Positions 1 through 5,684 of a stretch of DNA of 9,224 nt are shown in pieces (positions within the stretch are counted from its first letter, which is position 1; each line of letters starts with the position of its first letter). Position numbers and translations under genes: made by a program. This DNA is from PALSA-555 sp036521915 (GTDB lineage: Bacteria; Actinomycetota; Acidimicrobiia; IMCC26256; PALSA-555): NCBI GenBank assembly GCA_036521915.1, contig DATDGU010000130.1:1-9224 (forward strand), given 5' to 3'. A model generated the notes under the pieces. That model had not been told where the DNA came from and made no database searches. It was given only the letters and a program-made list of their open reading frames with translations.

Positions 1-390
1 GGGACGAACAGCGCCGCGGCCGGGACCGGCGGGCAAGGCGGGCTCGTGAGCGGCGCGGGGACCGCGGGGGCCGGCGCACCGAGCGGTGGTGCCGGCGGCG
101 CCGGCGCGGGCTTGGGGGGCAACGGCGGCGACGCGGGCGCCGGGACCGGCAACGACGCGGGTGGCGGCGGCGGCGGGTTCGCCGCGGGCGGCGGTGGCAC
201 GAATCAAGCCGGCGGTGGCGGCGGCTCGTCGTTCGTCGTCGCGGGCGCAACCAACGTGTCGTCGGCGCCGAGCACGCGGACCGGGGACGGCCAGGTGACG
301 ATCAGCTATGACCCGACGACCGACGGGTGCGGAGGACCGACCACCGCCGCACCGGCCGCGGGTGGCGTGAGCGCGTCGTTCACGGGATGA
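1..390 (+). CDS. Glycine-rich surface/secreted protein, C-terminal part (5' end outside window)
   Basis: The reading frame is already open at base 1 and ends with TGA at 388-390, so only the last 129 residues are seen. Most of it is low-complexity Gly/Ala with GG-x-GG runs. It then narrows to a GGGGGSSFV block followed by A-T-N-V-S-S and a G-D-G-Q-V-T-I-S-Y strand. That order (polyglycine, SSFV, ATNVS, NGQVTI-like strand) is what I know from the end of bacterial Gly-rich (PF12810-like) extracellular domains. A short tail with one Cys and Pro/Ala/Thr-rich sequence follows. No catalytic motif is present, and a structural or adhesive cell-surface role is inferred. A GTG at 46 is an internal in-frame codon, not a necessary start. 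The signal peptide would lie upstream of the window. The gene runs convergently towards the exported-type protein at 443-1189. Gly-rich frames in GC-rich DNA can be spurious, but the ordered C-terminal motif argues that this one is real. Confidence 0.72.
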   Translation, partial: GTNSAAAGTGGQGGLVSGAGTAGAGAPSGGAGGAGAGLGGNGGDAGAGTGNDAGGGGGGFAAGGGGTNQAGGGGGSSFVVAGATNVSSAPSTRTGDGQVTISYDPTTDGCGGPTTAAPAAGGVSASFTG

Positions 391-419
391 CGGGTCGCGC
401 CAGGTGGTTCGCGCGCCCG
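391..419 (+). terminator. Hairpin directly after the glycine-rich gene
   Basis: CGGG (391-394) and CGCGC (396-400) pair with GCGCG (411-415) and CCCG (416-419), leaving one bulged T at 395 and a 10-nt loop. The hairpin begins at the base after the TGA stop and lies between two convergent genes. There is no U-tract, so termination is inferred from position and stem strength only. Confidence 0.35.
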
Positions 420-442
420 AGGCCGACGGGCGACACGTGAGG

Positions 443-1189
443 TCAGCCCGGCACGGTCGTCGGGGTGCCGCCGGGTCCGACGGGGAGGACCGTTGGCGTC
501 GCGGCGCCTGACGGACAGTAGATCAGGGCGAAGTCCGCGGCTGTGGCGTCGGTCGTCGACACGACCTGGCCGCCGAACGTGACGGTCTTGGTCTTGTGCG
601 GCCGGACGACAGCCGTCTCGGTCGTGCTGGACAGCACGCACCATTGAGTGGCGACCTGGGTCGCGACTTGCTGGTTGTCACTCAGGCCGTCGAGCGCCGG
701 CGGGATGCACGCATCGTCGGCGACGCCGAGCGCGGGGATGTCGTGGTTCGCGCCGATGGCCATCGTGCGGAAGTTGCCGCCGTTGAACGGGATGAGGCGC
801 GTCGCCGACGCGAGGTTCGTCACCTTCAACGCGATGTGCACGAAGACGTTCCCCGGTAGTGCCTGGTCGCCCCCCTCACGGGTTGGGAACGAGATGCCGG
901 CGATCGTGAACTGCGCTCGGAACGGCGGGACGGACTCGCCCGACGCAGTGAGACCATCCTGGACGGCGACCGTTGCGCTCGCACCGCTCACGGGGATCGA
1001 CGGTGTCGGGGTCTTGACGCCGTAGGCCAGGCTCGGCGCGGATACCAGCGCGGCCGCCACGATGCCGGCGAGAGCGAATCGAAGGAGCCGGCCGCGCGCG
1101 GGACGCCGGGCGACGTCGCGCGGCTCGCCGGCGCAACCTCCTCGACGACCGTCGTGCACCGCGGCACAGTACTGCCGCGTGATCATCAC
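443..1189 (-). CDS. Secreted or membrane-anchored protein of unknown function (DUF4352-like beta-sandwich?)
   Basis: This is a 248-residue protein. Its N-terminus has a long Arg-rich stretch (residues 15-37), then a hydrophobic segment (about 38-55, FALAGIVAAALVSAPSLA), giving a Sec-type signal peptide with likely cleavage after the S-L-A near residue 55. The mature part is rich in beta strands, with a V-F-V-H-I-A-L-K-V-T-N-L stretch in the middle. That stretch resembles extracellular Ig-like DUF4352 domains, in which a strand ending V-T-N is typical. Three Cys (in DDACIPP, QWCVLSS and IYCPSG) could form disulfides. The tail is Pro/Thr/Gly-rich. The start is ambiguous: GTG at 1189 and ATG at 1186 are adjacent, with only a loose GGGG/GAG purine stretch upstream. 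A start nearer the hydrophobic segment would give a more ordinary signal peptide. It faces the glycine-rich gene tail to tail, so the two are separate units. I do not recognise a specific family. Confidence 0.75.
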   Translation of the reverse strand: MMITRQYCAAVHDGRRGGCAGEPRDVARRPARGRLLRFALAGIVAAALVSAPSLAYGVKTPTPSIPVSGASATVAVQDGLTASGESVPPFRAQFTIAGISFPTREGGDQALPGNVFVHIALKVTNLASATRLIPFNGGNFRTMAIGANHDIPALGVADDACIPPALDGLSDNQQVATQVATQWCVLSSTTETAVVRPHKTKTVTFGGQVVSTTDATAADFALIYCPSGAATPTVLPVGPGGTPTTVPG

Positions 1190-1468
1190 GGCACTCAGCC
1201 CCGGCGGCCTCGCCCCTCGGTGCCGCCATGACTCGCGGTGTTCAGGATCGCGAGTCGCTCAGGCGGTGCAGCACGCGCGTCCGAGCTCGTTGCGACGATG
1301 CCATTACGATCGAGCGCTGGTGTCGAGAGCGGCCGGACTCGGTGCGCGCGGTTGGGGCAGGGATGATCAGGCGCAACTGGGAACCGGCGCACGTCAGCAT
1401 CGGGTCACCGACGTGACCTCGCGGTCTGCACGCCGAGTCGACGACTGACCATGCGGGGCGAGGCTTCG
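1190..1468. other. Intergenic region between divergent genes
   Basis: This stretch separates the minus-strand exported protein from the plus-strand hydrolase. Short open frames exist on both strands, but none has a ribosome site together with plausible protein composition. A TACGAT hexamer at 1305-1310 fits a -10 box on the + strand but has no convincing -35. A perfect 6-bp dyad lies at 1403-1418. Otherwise I see nothing. Confidence 0.5.
1403..1418. promoter_or_regulatory. Perfect inverted repeat upstream of the hydrolase (possible operator)
   Basis: GGTCAC and GTGACC flank a 4-nt CGAC spacer, about 50 nt before the preferred hydrolase start. It could be a repressor half-site pair (GntR-type sites often have this kind of dyad) or a small hairpin. 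A 6-bp dyad with a given spacer is expected about twice by chance in 9 kb, so support is weak. Confidence 0.25.
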
Positions 1469-2206
1469 ATGGGCTCCCGCGGCGCTCGTGCGCTCGACTA
1501 CGTCTCGGTCGGAGAGGGCCCCGACATCGTCGTGATGTCCGGCTACGCGATGCGGCCGTCCATCTACCTGCCGATGGCCCGGCTCCTCGCCGATCGGGCT
1601 CGCGTCGTCATTCCAGCCATCTTCCAGCTCCCCGACGTGTGGACCTTCGATCACGCGATCGACTGCATCGAGCTGACGCTCGAAGCGCTCGACATCAGGG
1701 AGATGACCCTCCTCGGCCACTCGTTCGGGGGCGCGCTCGAGCTTGGCCTCGCCGCTCGCCGCCCGGACCAGACGCTCGAGTGCGTGTTCAGCGACACGAT
1801 CAGCGTCGCCAAGCAGCTCCGGCTCGCCCGCGAGGCCCTCTCGCATCCGCTCGGGGACCTCCGGCTCGCGACCCCGGCAGCAATCTCTTCGTTCCTCCGA
1901 TCCTGGGTAACGCACCCGGTCCAGCTCGCGTCGGCCGCCATCTCGGCTTTCTCCGAAGACCGGAGCCGAGAGATCGAGCGCTGTGCGGGTGCCCCCTTCC
2001 CGTGCCACGTGCTGTGGGCCGAACGCGACACGATCCTGGCCCGCAAGGATGGTCGCGAGTTCGCGCGTCGCCTCGATGCGACGTTCACCGTCGCCGAGCG
2101 GCCTCCGGGCTACCCACCGATCGATCACGACTGGATGTTCGACGACCCTGAGCTCTTCGTCGGCCATCTCGACAAGCTCGGCCTCAGGGCACTCTCTGGC
2201 GCGTAG
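1469..2206 (+). CDS. Alpha/beta hydrolase
   Basis: This is a 245-residue alpha/beta-hydrolase-fold protein. Numbered from the ATG at 1469, it has the nucleophile elbow G-H-S-F-G-G with Ser85, a likely acid Asp187 in W-A-E-R-D after a beta strand, and a catalytic His220 in I-D-H-D-W near the C-terminus. This is the canonical Ser-Asp-His order and spacing. The first strand pair (DYVSVGEGPDIVVMSGY) is also typical, and no signal peptide is present, so it acts in the cytoplasm. The substrate cannot be inferred; ester, lactone or C-C hydrolysis are all possible in this family. I prefer the ATG at 1469 because GGGGCGAGG (1455-1463) sits 5 nt before it. The in-frame ATG at 1451 has no ribosome site and would add six residues. 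By eye the gene is somewhat less GC-rich than the 4.7-9.2 kb genes. It appears monocistronic, since the next gene has its own promoter. Confidence 0.9.
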   Translation: MGSRGARALDYVSVGEGPDIVVMSGYAMRPSIYLPMARLLADRARVVIPAIFQLPDVWTFDHAIDCIELTLEALDIREMTLLGHSFGGALELGLAARRPDQTLECVFSDTISVAKQLRLAREALSHPLGDLRLATPAAISSFLRSWVTHPVQLASAAISAFSEDRSREIERCAGAPFPCHVLWAERDTILARKDGREFARRLDATFTVAERPPGYPPIDHDWMFDDPELFVGHLDKLGLRALSGA

Positions 2207-2207
2207 C

Positions 2208-2222
2208 GCGAGCCCAACTCGC
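2208..2222 (+). terminator. Small hairpin after the hydrolase gene
   Basis: GCGAG (2208-2212) pairs with CTCGC (2218-2222) across a CCCAA loop, starting one base after the TAG stop. The stem is only 5 bp and has no U-tract. It is listed because similar hairpins follow several other stops in this window. Confidence 0.22.
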
Positions 2223-2230
2223 CCGGCTGG

Positions 2231-2259
2231 TGTCGCACGCTGATCGCGGTCGCTAGGTT
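2231..2259 (+). promoter_or_regulatory. Putative promoter of the ABM-like gene
   Basis: A -10 box TAGGTT (2254-2259) is preceded by TGTCGC (2231-2236) at 17-bp spacing. Transcription would start near 2266, giving a leader of about 25 nt that just contains the ribosome site at 2275-2283. The -10 box and geometry are good, but the -35 matches only partly. Confidence 0.42.
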
Positions 2260-2274
2260 GTCTTCGACGCAAGC

Positions 2275-2283
2275 GAGGAGGGG
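2275..2283 (+). promoter_or_regulatory. Ribosome binding site deciding the start at 2291
   Basis: GAGGAGGGG ends 7 nt before the ATG at 2291. It makes that codon the start rather than the in-frame TTG at 2258, which would lie at or before the predicted transcription start. Confidence 0.75.
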
Positions 2284-2290
2284 CTTGGCC

Positions 2291-2578
2291 ATGTACGCAC
2301 GGCTGGTGCGGTTCTCGTTTGGAGCCGGAGGTGCAGGCAAGGTCCAAGCGCTCGCCAACGACCTCGTGCCCCTGATCAACGCGCAGCCCGGCTGCCAGAC
2401 CGTCGCGGTGTTCGGCGACGACGCCGACGGCGAGACGGGGATCTTCGTTCTGTGGGACACCCAGGAGCATGCCGACGACGCCGCCGCCGTCGTGCGCCCC
2501 AAGCTAAACGAGCACCTCGCGGGCAATGTCCAGGACCCACCGGACGCGCGCCTGTTCGAGGTCGCGACGCCCCGTTAG
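2291..2578 (+). CDS. Small ABM-like dimeric alpha/beta-barrel protein
   Basis: This is a 95-residue protein. It opens with a beta strand (YARLVRFSF), then a helix (KVQALANDLVPLINAQPG), a strand pair around C-Q-T-V-A-V-F-G and G-I-F-V-L-W-D, a second helix (QEHADDAAAVVRPKLNEHL) and a final strand with F-E-V. This is the beta-alpha-beta-beta-alpha-beta order of the antibiotic-biosynthesis-monooxygenase (ABM) / dimeric alpha-beta-barrel superfamily, and the length fits one domain. Members act as homodimers, either as small monooxygenases or as stress-related binding proteins. No cofactor residues are diagnostic here, so an enzymatic role is not claimed. The start is set by the strong Shine-Dalgarno. 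It lies 84 nt after the hydrolase but has its own promoter-like sequence, so co-transcription is optional. Confidence 0.85.
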   Translation: MYARLVRFSFGAGGAGKVQALANDLVPLINAQPGCQTVAVFGDDADGETGIFVLWDTQEHADDAAAVVRPKLNEHLAGNVQDPPDARLFEVATPR

Positions 2579-2627
2579 AGCGGGCCGATCGCGGCGCGCC
2601 ACTGACGGGACGTGTCGACGTGGTTGC

Positions 2628-2633
2628 TATCGT
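2628..2633 (+). promoter_or_regulatory. Putative -10 box of a leaderless gene
   Basis: TATCGT lies exactly 7 nt before the GTG at 2641, the geometry expected when transcription starts at the first base of the start codon. TGACGG (2603-2608) could be a poor -35 at 19 bp. No Shine-Dalgarno precedes the GTG. Confidence 0.4.
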
Positions 2634-2640
2634 CCCCGCG

Positions 2641-2907
2641 GTGGACGCGTTGGAGGTGCAGCTCGACCGCGACCGGGTCGTCGTGTTCGACGGGCACGTC
2701 CTCGAGCTCTTCGGCGGCACCGGGCGACGATTCCACGTCAAGCTGCTGACGGTGACCGTGTCGGATCCCGACAAGAAGGGACGACGTCAGGTCACGCTCG
2801 AGCAGTCGCAGAGCCAGACCATGCTGCTGCTCGACGACGAGACGTTCGCGCCGCTGCAGCCGGTGCTCGACGCGCTGCGCAGCGCGGGCGTCTCCGTGTC
2901 GGGCTGA
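2641..2907 (+). CDS. Small protein of unknown function
   Basis: This is an 88-residue protein if it starts at the GTG at 2641. The sequence alternates hydrophobic and charged residues (strands such as RVVVFDGHVLELF, FHVKLLTVTVSD, RQVTLEQ, TMLLLDD) and ends in a helix (APLQPVLDALRSAGV). Strands followed by one C-terminal helix look like a small PH-like fold, but this is an impression and not a family assignment. There is no signal peptide or transmembrane segment, so it is cytoplasmic. The frame stays open upstream to 2452, but that part overlaps the ABM gene and has Arg-rich shadow composition. In-frame GTG at 2620 is the main alternative start. The -10-like TATCGT exactly 7 nt upstream favours 2641 as a leaderless start. 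The protein-like amino-acid pattern supports a real gene despite its size. Confidence 0.68.
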   Translation: MDALEVQLDRDRVVVFDGHVLELFGGTGRRFHVKLLTVTVSDPDKKGRRQVTLEQSQSQTMLLLDDETFAPLQPVLDALRSAGVSVSG

Positions 2908-2937
2908 GGGCGTCCGACGGCCGCGCCGCGGACGTCC
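2908..2937. terminator. Bidirectional terminator hairpin between convergent genes
   Basis: The stem has a lower part GGG/TCC (one G-T pair) plus CGTCCG/CGGACG, then a bulged A (2917), then CGGC/GCCG closed by a CGC loop. It starts at the base after the TGA at 2905-2907 and ends two bases before the TAG of the opposing gene (2939-2941, complement), so it fills the 31-nt gap. It lacks U-tracts, as is common in GC-rich actinobacteria. Confidence 0.65.
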
Positions 2938-2938
2938 G

Positions 2939-4480
2939 CTACGAGGACGCGGTCGCCGAGGTCGGCGACGCGGCCGGACGCTCGCCCGCGGACCCGGGGC
3001 GTGCGTCCACAGGACGCCGTTCCGCCTCGATGAGCTGCACGGCAACCATCGCCGCCTCGCAGTCGAGGTCCTGGTAGGCGCCGCCGCCTTCGGACGTGGA
3101 CCCGGCGAGGTACAGGCCCTCGACGGTGCTGACCTTCACCGGCAGGCGCGGCACGGCCTTGAGGTAGCAGGCGCGCATCTCCGGCCCCGCGAGGTACTGG
3201 TAGCGGGACCACTCGACGCAGTCGTCGAGGTCGACGTAGTACCAGTGGACGTAGTCGAGAATCCGGTCGATGGCCCGCTTCGCGTCGCGCCAGTGCCGCC
3301 AGCGCGTCGCCTCGCCTTCGCCCCAATGTGAGATGACGACCTCGAGGAGGTGCTTGCCCGGCGGGGCGATCTGGGGGGAGTGGCAGGACGCGAACTGGAA
3401 CGCGCCGTGATAGCGCTTCACCGTCTGGTCGCCCCACAGGATCCGGTGCCAGCCGGGCATGTCCTCCTCCTGGCCGTCGTGGCGACGCGTCGGCAGGCGC
3501 GAGAGCCCCGCCCACCAGCCGGCGAAGTCGTTGCAGTGCTCGAGCATCCGCTGGGCCGACTCGGCGAACCCGGACGGCAGCACGCCCTCGTCGAGGATCT
3601 CGAGCAGCTCCCAGGCGGGGTAGTCGGTGACGACGACCGGCGCATGGAACTCCTGCACGAGGTTCGCGTCGTTGACCGCGACGGCGCCGGTGACGCGGCG
3701 GTCCTCGACGACGATCTCGAGCGGCTTCCAGCCGAGCCAGAGCTCGCCGCCCTCCTCCTCGATGGCGCGGACCCACGGGGTGATGAGCCCCTGCATGCCC
3801 GGCGTCTCGGGATCCTCCGGGTAGAAGCCGCGCGACCCGTACTGGCGCGACTCCTGGAGGAACGCGATGAGGCGGCCGGCCGAGGTGCGCTCGGCCGGCG
3901 ACGGGAACATCACCTCGCCGACCTGGAGGATGGCGCTGCGCGCCAGCGGATCCGCGACGTGCTCGTCGAGCCACGCGCCGAGCGTCACGTCGAGGAGGCG
4001 GCGCTGCTCCTCGGTGGGCGTCGACCGCAGCTGGCGCATGCCCTCGAGGTAGGCCTGCACGGTGTCGTCGCCGACCTGGTCACGGCCCGTCAGCACCCCG
4101 ACGGTCTCACGGGTGGCCTCGAGGCGGTCGACGCCGGGCCGCCCACCGAGGAAGAGGTCCTCGGAGGTCCGCTCGGGGAGGCGGTGGACGCGCATCCCGC
4201 CCGCGAGCGTGCGGCGTCGCACCTCGACCCCCGCGTCGTCGGCCGCGGCCACGAAGTGGAGCGGCAGCCCGAAAACGTTGTCGCCGACACCGTGACCGTC
4301 GCGGTGCCCGAACGGGATGTGGTAGCCCTCGTACTCGATCGACCCGCAGCGACCCCCGGGGATGTCGAGCTTGTCGAGCACGGCGACGCGGTAGCCGCGG
4401 CGGGCGAGCAGCGCCGCCGACGTCAGTCCGCCCAGCGACGCGCCGACGACGACGACGTCGAGGTCTCGCGGTGGTGTCAT
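2939..4480 (-). CDS. FAD-dependent oxidoreductase, phytoene desaturase/CrtI-like
   Basis: This 513-residue protein starts with a Rossmann FAD-binding motif at residues 8-37: strand VVVVG, then GASLGG, then an acidic-ended second strand (VAVLDK). It continues with P-G-G-R-C-G, the usual FAD-contacting arginine region of amine-oxidase/CrtI-type flavoproteins. Near the C-terminus, residues 453-470 (VEGLYLAG...EGGGAYQ) match the second FAD-binding segment of phytoene-desaturase/carotenoid-isomerase-like enzymes. Length (about 500) fits this family. The middle is unusually rich in Trp, Tyr and His (about residues 350-440) and probably forms the substrate pocket. The substrate is unknown, and no carotenoid genes are nearby. 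In the GxGxxG position the second Gly is Ser15. The last 25 residues are a Pro/Ala/Ser-rich tail. AAGGGAG (complement of 4485-4491) lies 4 nt before the ATG. A TAGCGT -10-like box (complement of 4514-4519) is upstream, with no clear -35. Confidence 0.9.
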   Translation of the reverse strand: MTPPRDLDVVVVGASLGGLTSAALLARRGYRVAVLDKLDIPGGRCGSIEYEGYHIPFGHRDGHGVGDNVFGLPLHFVAAADDAGVEVRRRTLAGGMRVHRLPERTSEDLFLGGRPGVDRLEATRETVGVLTGRDQVGDDTVQAYLEGMRQLRSTPTEEQRRLLDVTLGAWLDEHVADPLARSAILQVGEVMFPSPAERTSAGRLIAFLQESRQYGSRGFYPEDPETPGMQGLITPWVRAIEEEGGELWLGWKPLEIVVEDRRVTGAVAVNDANLVQEFHAPVVVTDYPAWELLEILDEGVLPSGFAESAQRMLEHCNDFAGWWAGLSRLPTRRHDGQEEDMPGWHRILWGDQTVKRYHGAFQFASCHSPQIAPPGKHLLEVVISHWGEGEATRWRHWRDAKRAIDRILDYVHWYYVDLDDCVEWSRYQYLAGPEMRACYLKAVPRLPVKVSTVEGLYLAGSTSEGGGAYQDLDCEAAMVAVQLIEAERRPVDARPGSAGERPAASPTSATASS

Positions 4481-4513
4481 CGTGCTCCCTTGACGGGGAC
4501 GGCTATGCCGCGG

Positions 4514-4519
4514 ACGCTA
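4514..4519 (-). promoter_or_regulatory. Possible -10 box of the FAD oxidoreductase gene
   Basis: On the minus strand this reads TAGCGT, matching TANNNT. Transcription would begin near 4507, giving a leader of about 27 nt that includes the AAGGGAG ribosome site. No recognisable -35 is found at 16-19 bp. Confidence 0.3.
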
Positions 4520-4635
4520 CCCTCGGCGGTCACGGGACGACGAGGACGTGGGCTGCTCGGACCTCGGTGACGACCGGGGGGCGCCACGACGTCCGCGGCT
4601 GAGACGCCGCCTCGGTTCGGCGCCGTCGCGGTGCC

Positions 4636-4666
4636 TTGACCCCGACGCCGCGTGAGGGCCTAGAAC
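4636..4666 (+). promoter_or_regulatory. Putative promoter of the leader ORF and esterase gene
   Basis: TTGACC (4636-4641) is a near-consensus -35. TAGAAC (4661-4666) is a -10-like box at 19 bp, or CTAGAA at 18 bp. This is the best two-part promoter in the window. The predicted start site falls at about 4674, on the GTG of a short ORF. Confidence 0.5.
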
Positions 4667-4673
4667 GGATCCC

Positions 4674-4718
4674 GTGCGACCGGCGATGGTGGGCAACCGT
4701 GCGGGGCGGTGCGACTGA
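4674..4718 (+). CDS. Possible leaderless 14-codon leader ORF coupled to the esterase gene
   Basis: GTG at 4674 lies exactly 7 nt after TAGAAC. It opens a frame of 14 codons (MRPAMVGNRAGRCD) whose TGA (4716-4718) overlaps the ATG of the next gene as TGATG, the classic arrangement for translational coupling. There is no Shine-Dalgarno before the GTG, as expected for a leaderless start. The peptide shows no recognisable run of one amino acid that would suggest an attenuator. It could be a coincidence in a GC-rich 5' region, but the combined spacing to promoter and downstream start is suggestive. Confidence 0.33.
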   Translation: MRPAMVGNRAGRCD

Positions 4719-5419
4719 TGGCGACGTACGCGCTCGTGCACGGCGCGAGCTCGGATTCATGGTACTGGCATCTCGTCGCGCCCGAGCTGCGGCGGCGCGG
4801 CCACGACGTCGTCGCCCCCGACCTCCCGAGCGACGACGATCGCTGCGGGTTCGAGGAGTACGCCGCCGCGGTCGTCGACGCGATCGGCGGCCGGCCTGAC
4901 GTCGTGCTCGTCGCGCAGTCGCTCGGCGGCTTCACCGCGCCGCTCGTGGGCGAGCGCGTCCCGGTGCGGCTGCTCGTGCTCGTGGCCGCGATGGTGCCGA
5001 TGCCGGGCGAGGCACCCGGCGCCTGGTGGGCGGACACCGGATGGGAGCAGGCGCGACGCGACGCGCAGCGGGCGCGCGGCGACGCGGCGGAGGGGATCGA
5101 CCCGCTCGTCGACTTCTTCCACGACGTGCCACCCGATGTCGTCGCGGCGGCGATGGCGCGCGGCGAGCGACGCCAGTCCGGCACGCCGTTCGAGCGGCCG
5201 TCGCCCCTCGCGGCCTGGCCTGACATCCCGACCCGGTTCCTGCTCTGCACCGAAGACCGGTTCTTGCCCGCGGCCTTCCAGCGCCGCGTCGTGCGGGATC
5301 GCCTCGGGATCGTCCCCGACGAGCTGGCCAGCGGGCACCTCCCGGCGTTGGCGCACCCCCTCGAGCTCGTCGAGGCGCTCGAGCGCTACCGCGTCGAGGC
5401 GGGTCTGCCTCCGACCTGA
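4718..5419 (+). CDS. Alpha/beta hydrolase, esterase (salicylate/pyrethroid esterase-like) type
   Basis: This 233-residue protein begins directly with the first strand ATYALVHGA (oxyanion H-G), followed by SWYWHLVAPELRRRGHDVVAPDLPSDD. That layout is typical of the EstC / methyl-ketone and salicylate-esterase-like branch of the alpha/beta hydrolases. The nucleophile elbow is A-Q-S-L-G-G with Ser68, where Ala replaces the usual first Gly. The acid is probably Asp180 in C-T-E-D-R-F, and the base is His207 in G-H-L-P-A-L-A-H-P, which is characteristic of this branch. No signal peptide is present. The start at 4718 is chosen for the TGATG junction with the leader ORF and because the fold begins there. 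GGGGCGG (4703-4709) lies 8 nt upstream. GTG at 4709 is the alternative start. The true substrate is unknown. A clean hairpin follows the stop, so this is likely the end of the transcript. Confidence 0.9.
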   Translation: MATYALVHGASSDSWYWHLVAPELRRRGHDVVAPDLPSDDDRCGFEEYAAAVVDAIGGRPDVVLVAQSLGGFTAPLVGERVPVRLLVLVAAMVPMPGEAPGAWWADTGWEQARRDAQRARGDAAEGIDPLVDFFHDVPPDVVAAAMARGERRQSGTPFERPSPLAAWPDIPTRFLLCTEDRFLPAAFQRRVVRDRLGIVPDELASGHLPALAHPLELVEALERYRVEAGLPPT

Positions 5420-5420
5420 G

Positions 5421-5438
5421 CCGATCGATGACGATCGG
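5421..5438 (+). terminator. Hairpin terminator after the esterase gene
   Basis: CCGATCG (5421-5427) pairs perfectly with CGATCGG (5432-5438) across an ATGA loop, starting two bases after the TGA stop (5417-5419). The 7-bp perfect stem and tetraloop make a convincing structure, although no U-tract follows. Confidence 0.5.
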
Positions 5439-5451
5439 GGCGCCCGACTGG

Positions 5452-5650
5452 GGTCGTGTGGGTGCACGACGACACCGGGGGTCGCAGTGGAGTTCCTCTG
5501 GTCGGCGAGCGACGGGCCCGAGGTCTCGGGCGCGGGCAGCTCGCTCATGCTCGCGATCGCCAGCCGCCCCGCCGCGCTCGACGACCTGTCGGGCGACGGG
5601 GTGGCCGTCCTGCGGGAGCGGATGTCGCGCGTCGCCGGCCGGCGCCCTGT
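5452..5650 (+). pseudogene. Decayed C-terminal fragment of a mycothiol-dependent maleylpyruvate isomerase-like protein
   Basis: Between the esterase and the SCO6745-like gene, one frame reads VEFLWSASDGPEVSGAGSS, then LMLAIASRPAALDDLSGDG, then VAVLRERM (from 5487). This resembles what I know of the C-terminal domain of the MDMPI family (PF07398): a V-S-G-(P)A strand turn, a LLLA-x-x-(G)RP helix, then a (L/V)-x-G-D motif and a final short helix. Just upstream, a different frame gives VVWVHDDTGGRS (from about 5452), which could be the preceding strand, implying a frameshift near 5485. The N-terminal DinB-like half (about 150 residues) is absent. The fragment frame has no stop before the next gene and runs into its ATG, so a fusion or a short intact gene from GTG 5487 is a remote alternative. 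The assignment is from memory of the family pattern and needs a profile search. Confidence 0.42.
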
Positions 5651-5671
5651 GGGCCGACCGGCGCGGCAACG

Positions 5672-5677
5672 TACGAT
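5672..5677 (+). promoter_or_regulatory. Putative -10 box of a leaderless gene (SCO6745-like)
   Basis: TACGAT lies exactly 7 nt before the ATG at 5685, and there is no Shine-Dalgarno. The mRNA would begin at the start codon. TGTGGG (5648-5653), 18 bp upstream, is at best a weak -35. Confidence 0.45.
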
Positions 5678-5684
5678 CAGCGCG

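Noticed and set aside
46..372. DNA tandem repeat or minisatellite in the glycine-rich gene
   Set aside because: The GGC/GGG-rich units are irregular in length and sequence. I see amino-acid low complexity, not an exact DNA repeat.
1..390. PE-PGRS-type mycobacterial protein
   Set aside because: There is no PE domain in view, and the C-terminal SSFV / ATNVS / GQVTI pattern fits the general Gly-rich extracellular domain instead.
1394..2470. 358-codon open frame on the minus strand opposite the hydrolase
   Set aside because: It is rich in Arg/Glu/His/Gly with no motif, and lies fully antisense to a hydrolase with an intact catalytic triad and to the ABM-like gene. It is a codon-bias shadow.
2452..2640. 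Upstream extension of the small orphan gene frame
   Set aside because: It overlaps the ABM-like gene and reads as an Arg-rich shadow. Protein-like character starts around 2620-2641.
2787..3974. 395-codon minus-strand frame ending inside the small orphan gene
   Set aside because: It is a second frame of the FAD oxidoreductase strand, extremely rich in Arg/Pro/Gly. The true frame carries the FAD motifs.
3350..4570. 406-codon open frame on the plus strand opposite the FAD oxidoreductase
   Set aside because: It is antisense to a gene with both FAD-binding motifs and has only Arg/Leu/Asp/Val-rich shadow composition.
5136..5684. Upstream extension of the SCO6745-like frame, suggesting a fusion
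   Set aside because: The first half overlaps the esterase in another frame. Family similarity starts at the ATG at 5685. The part from 5487 is better explained as a separate remnant.
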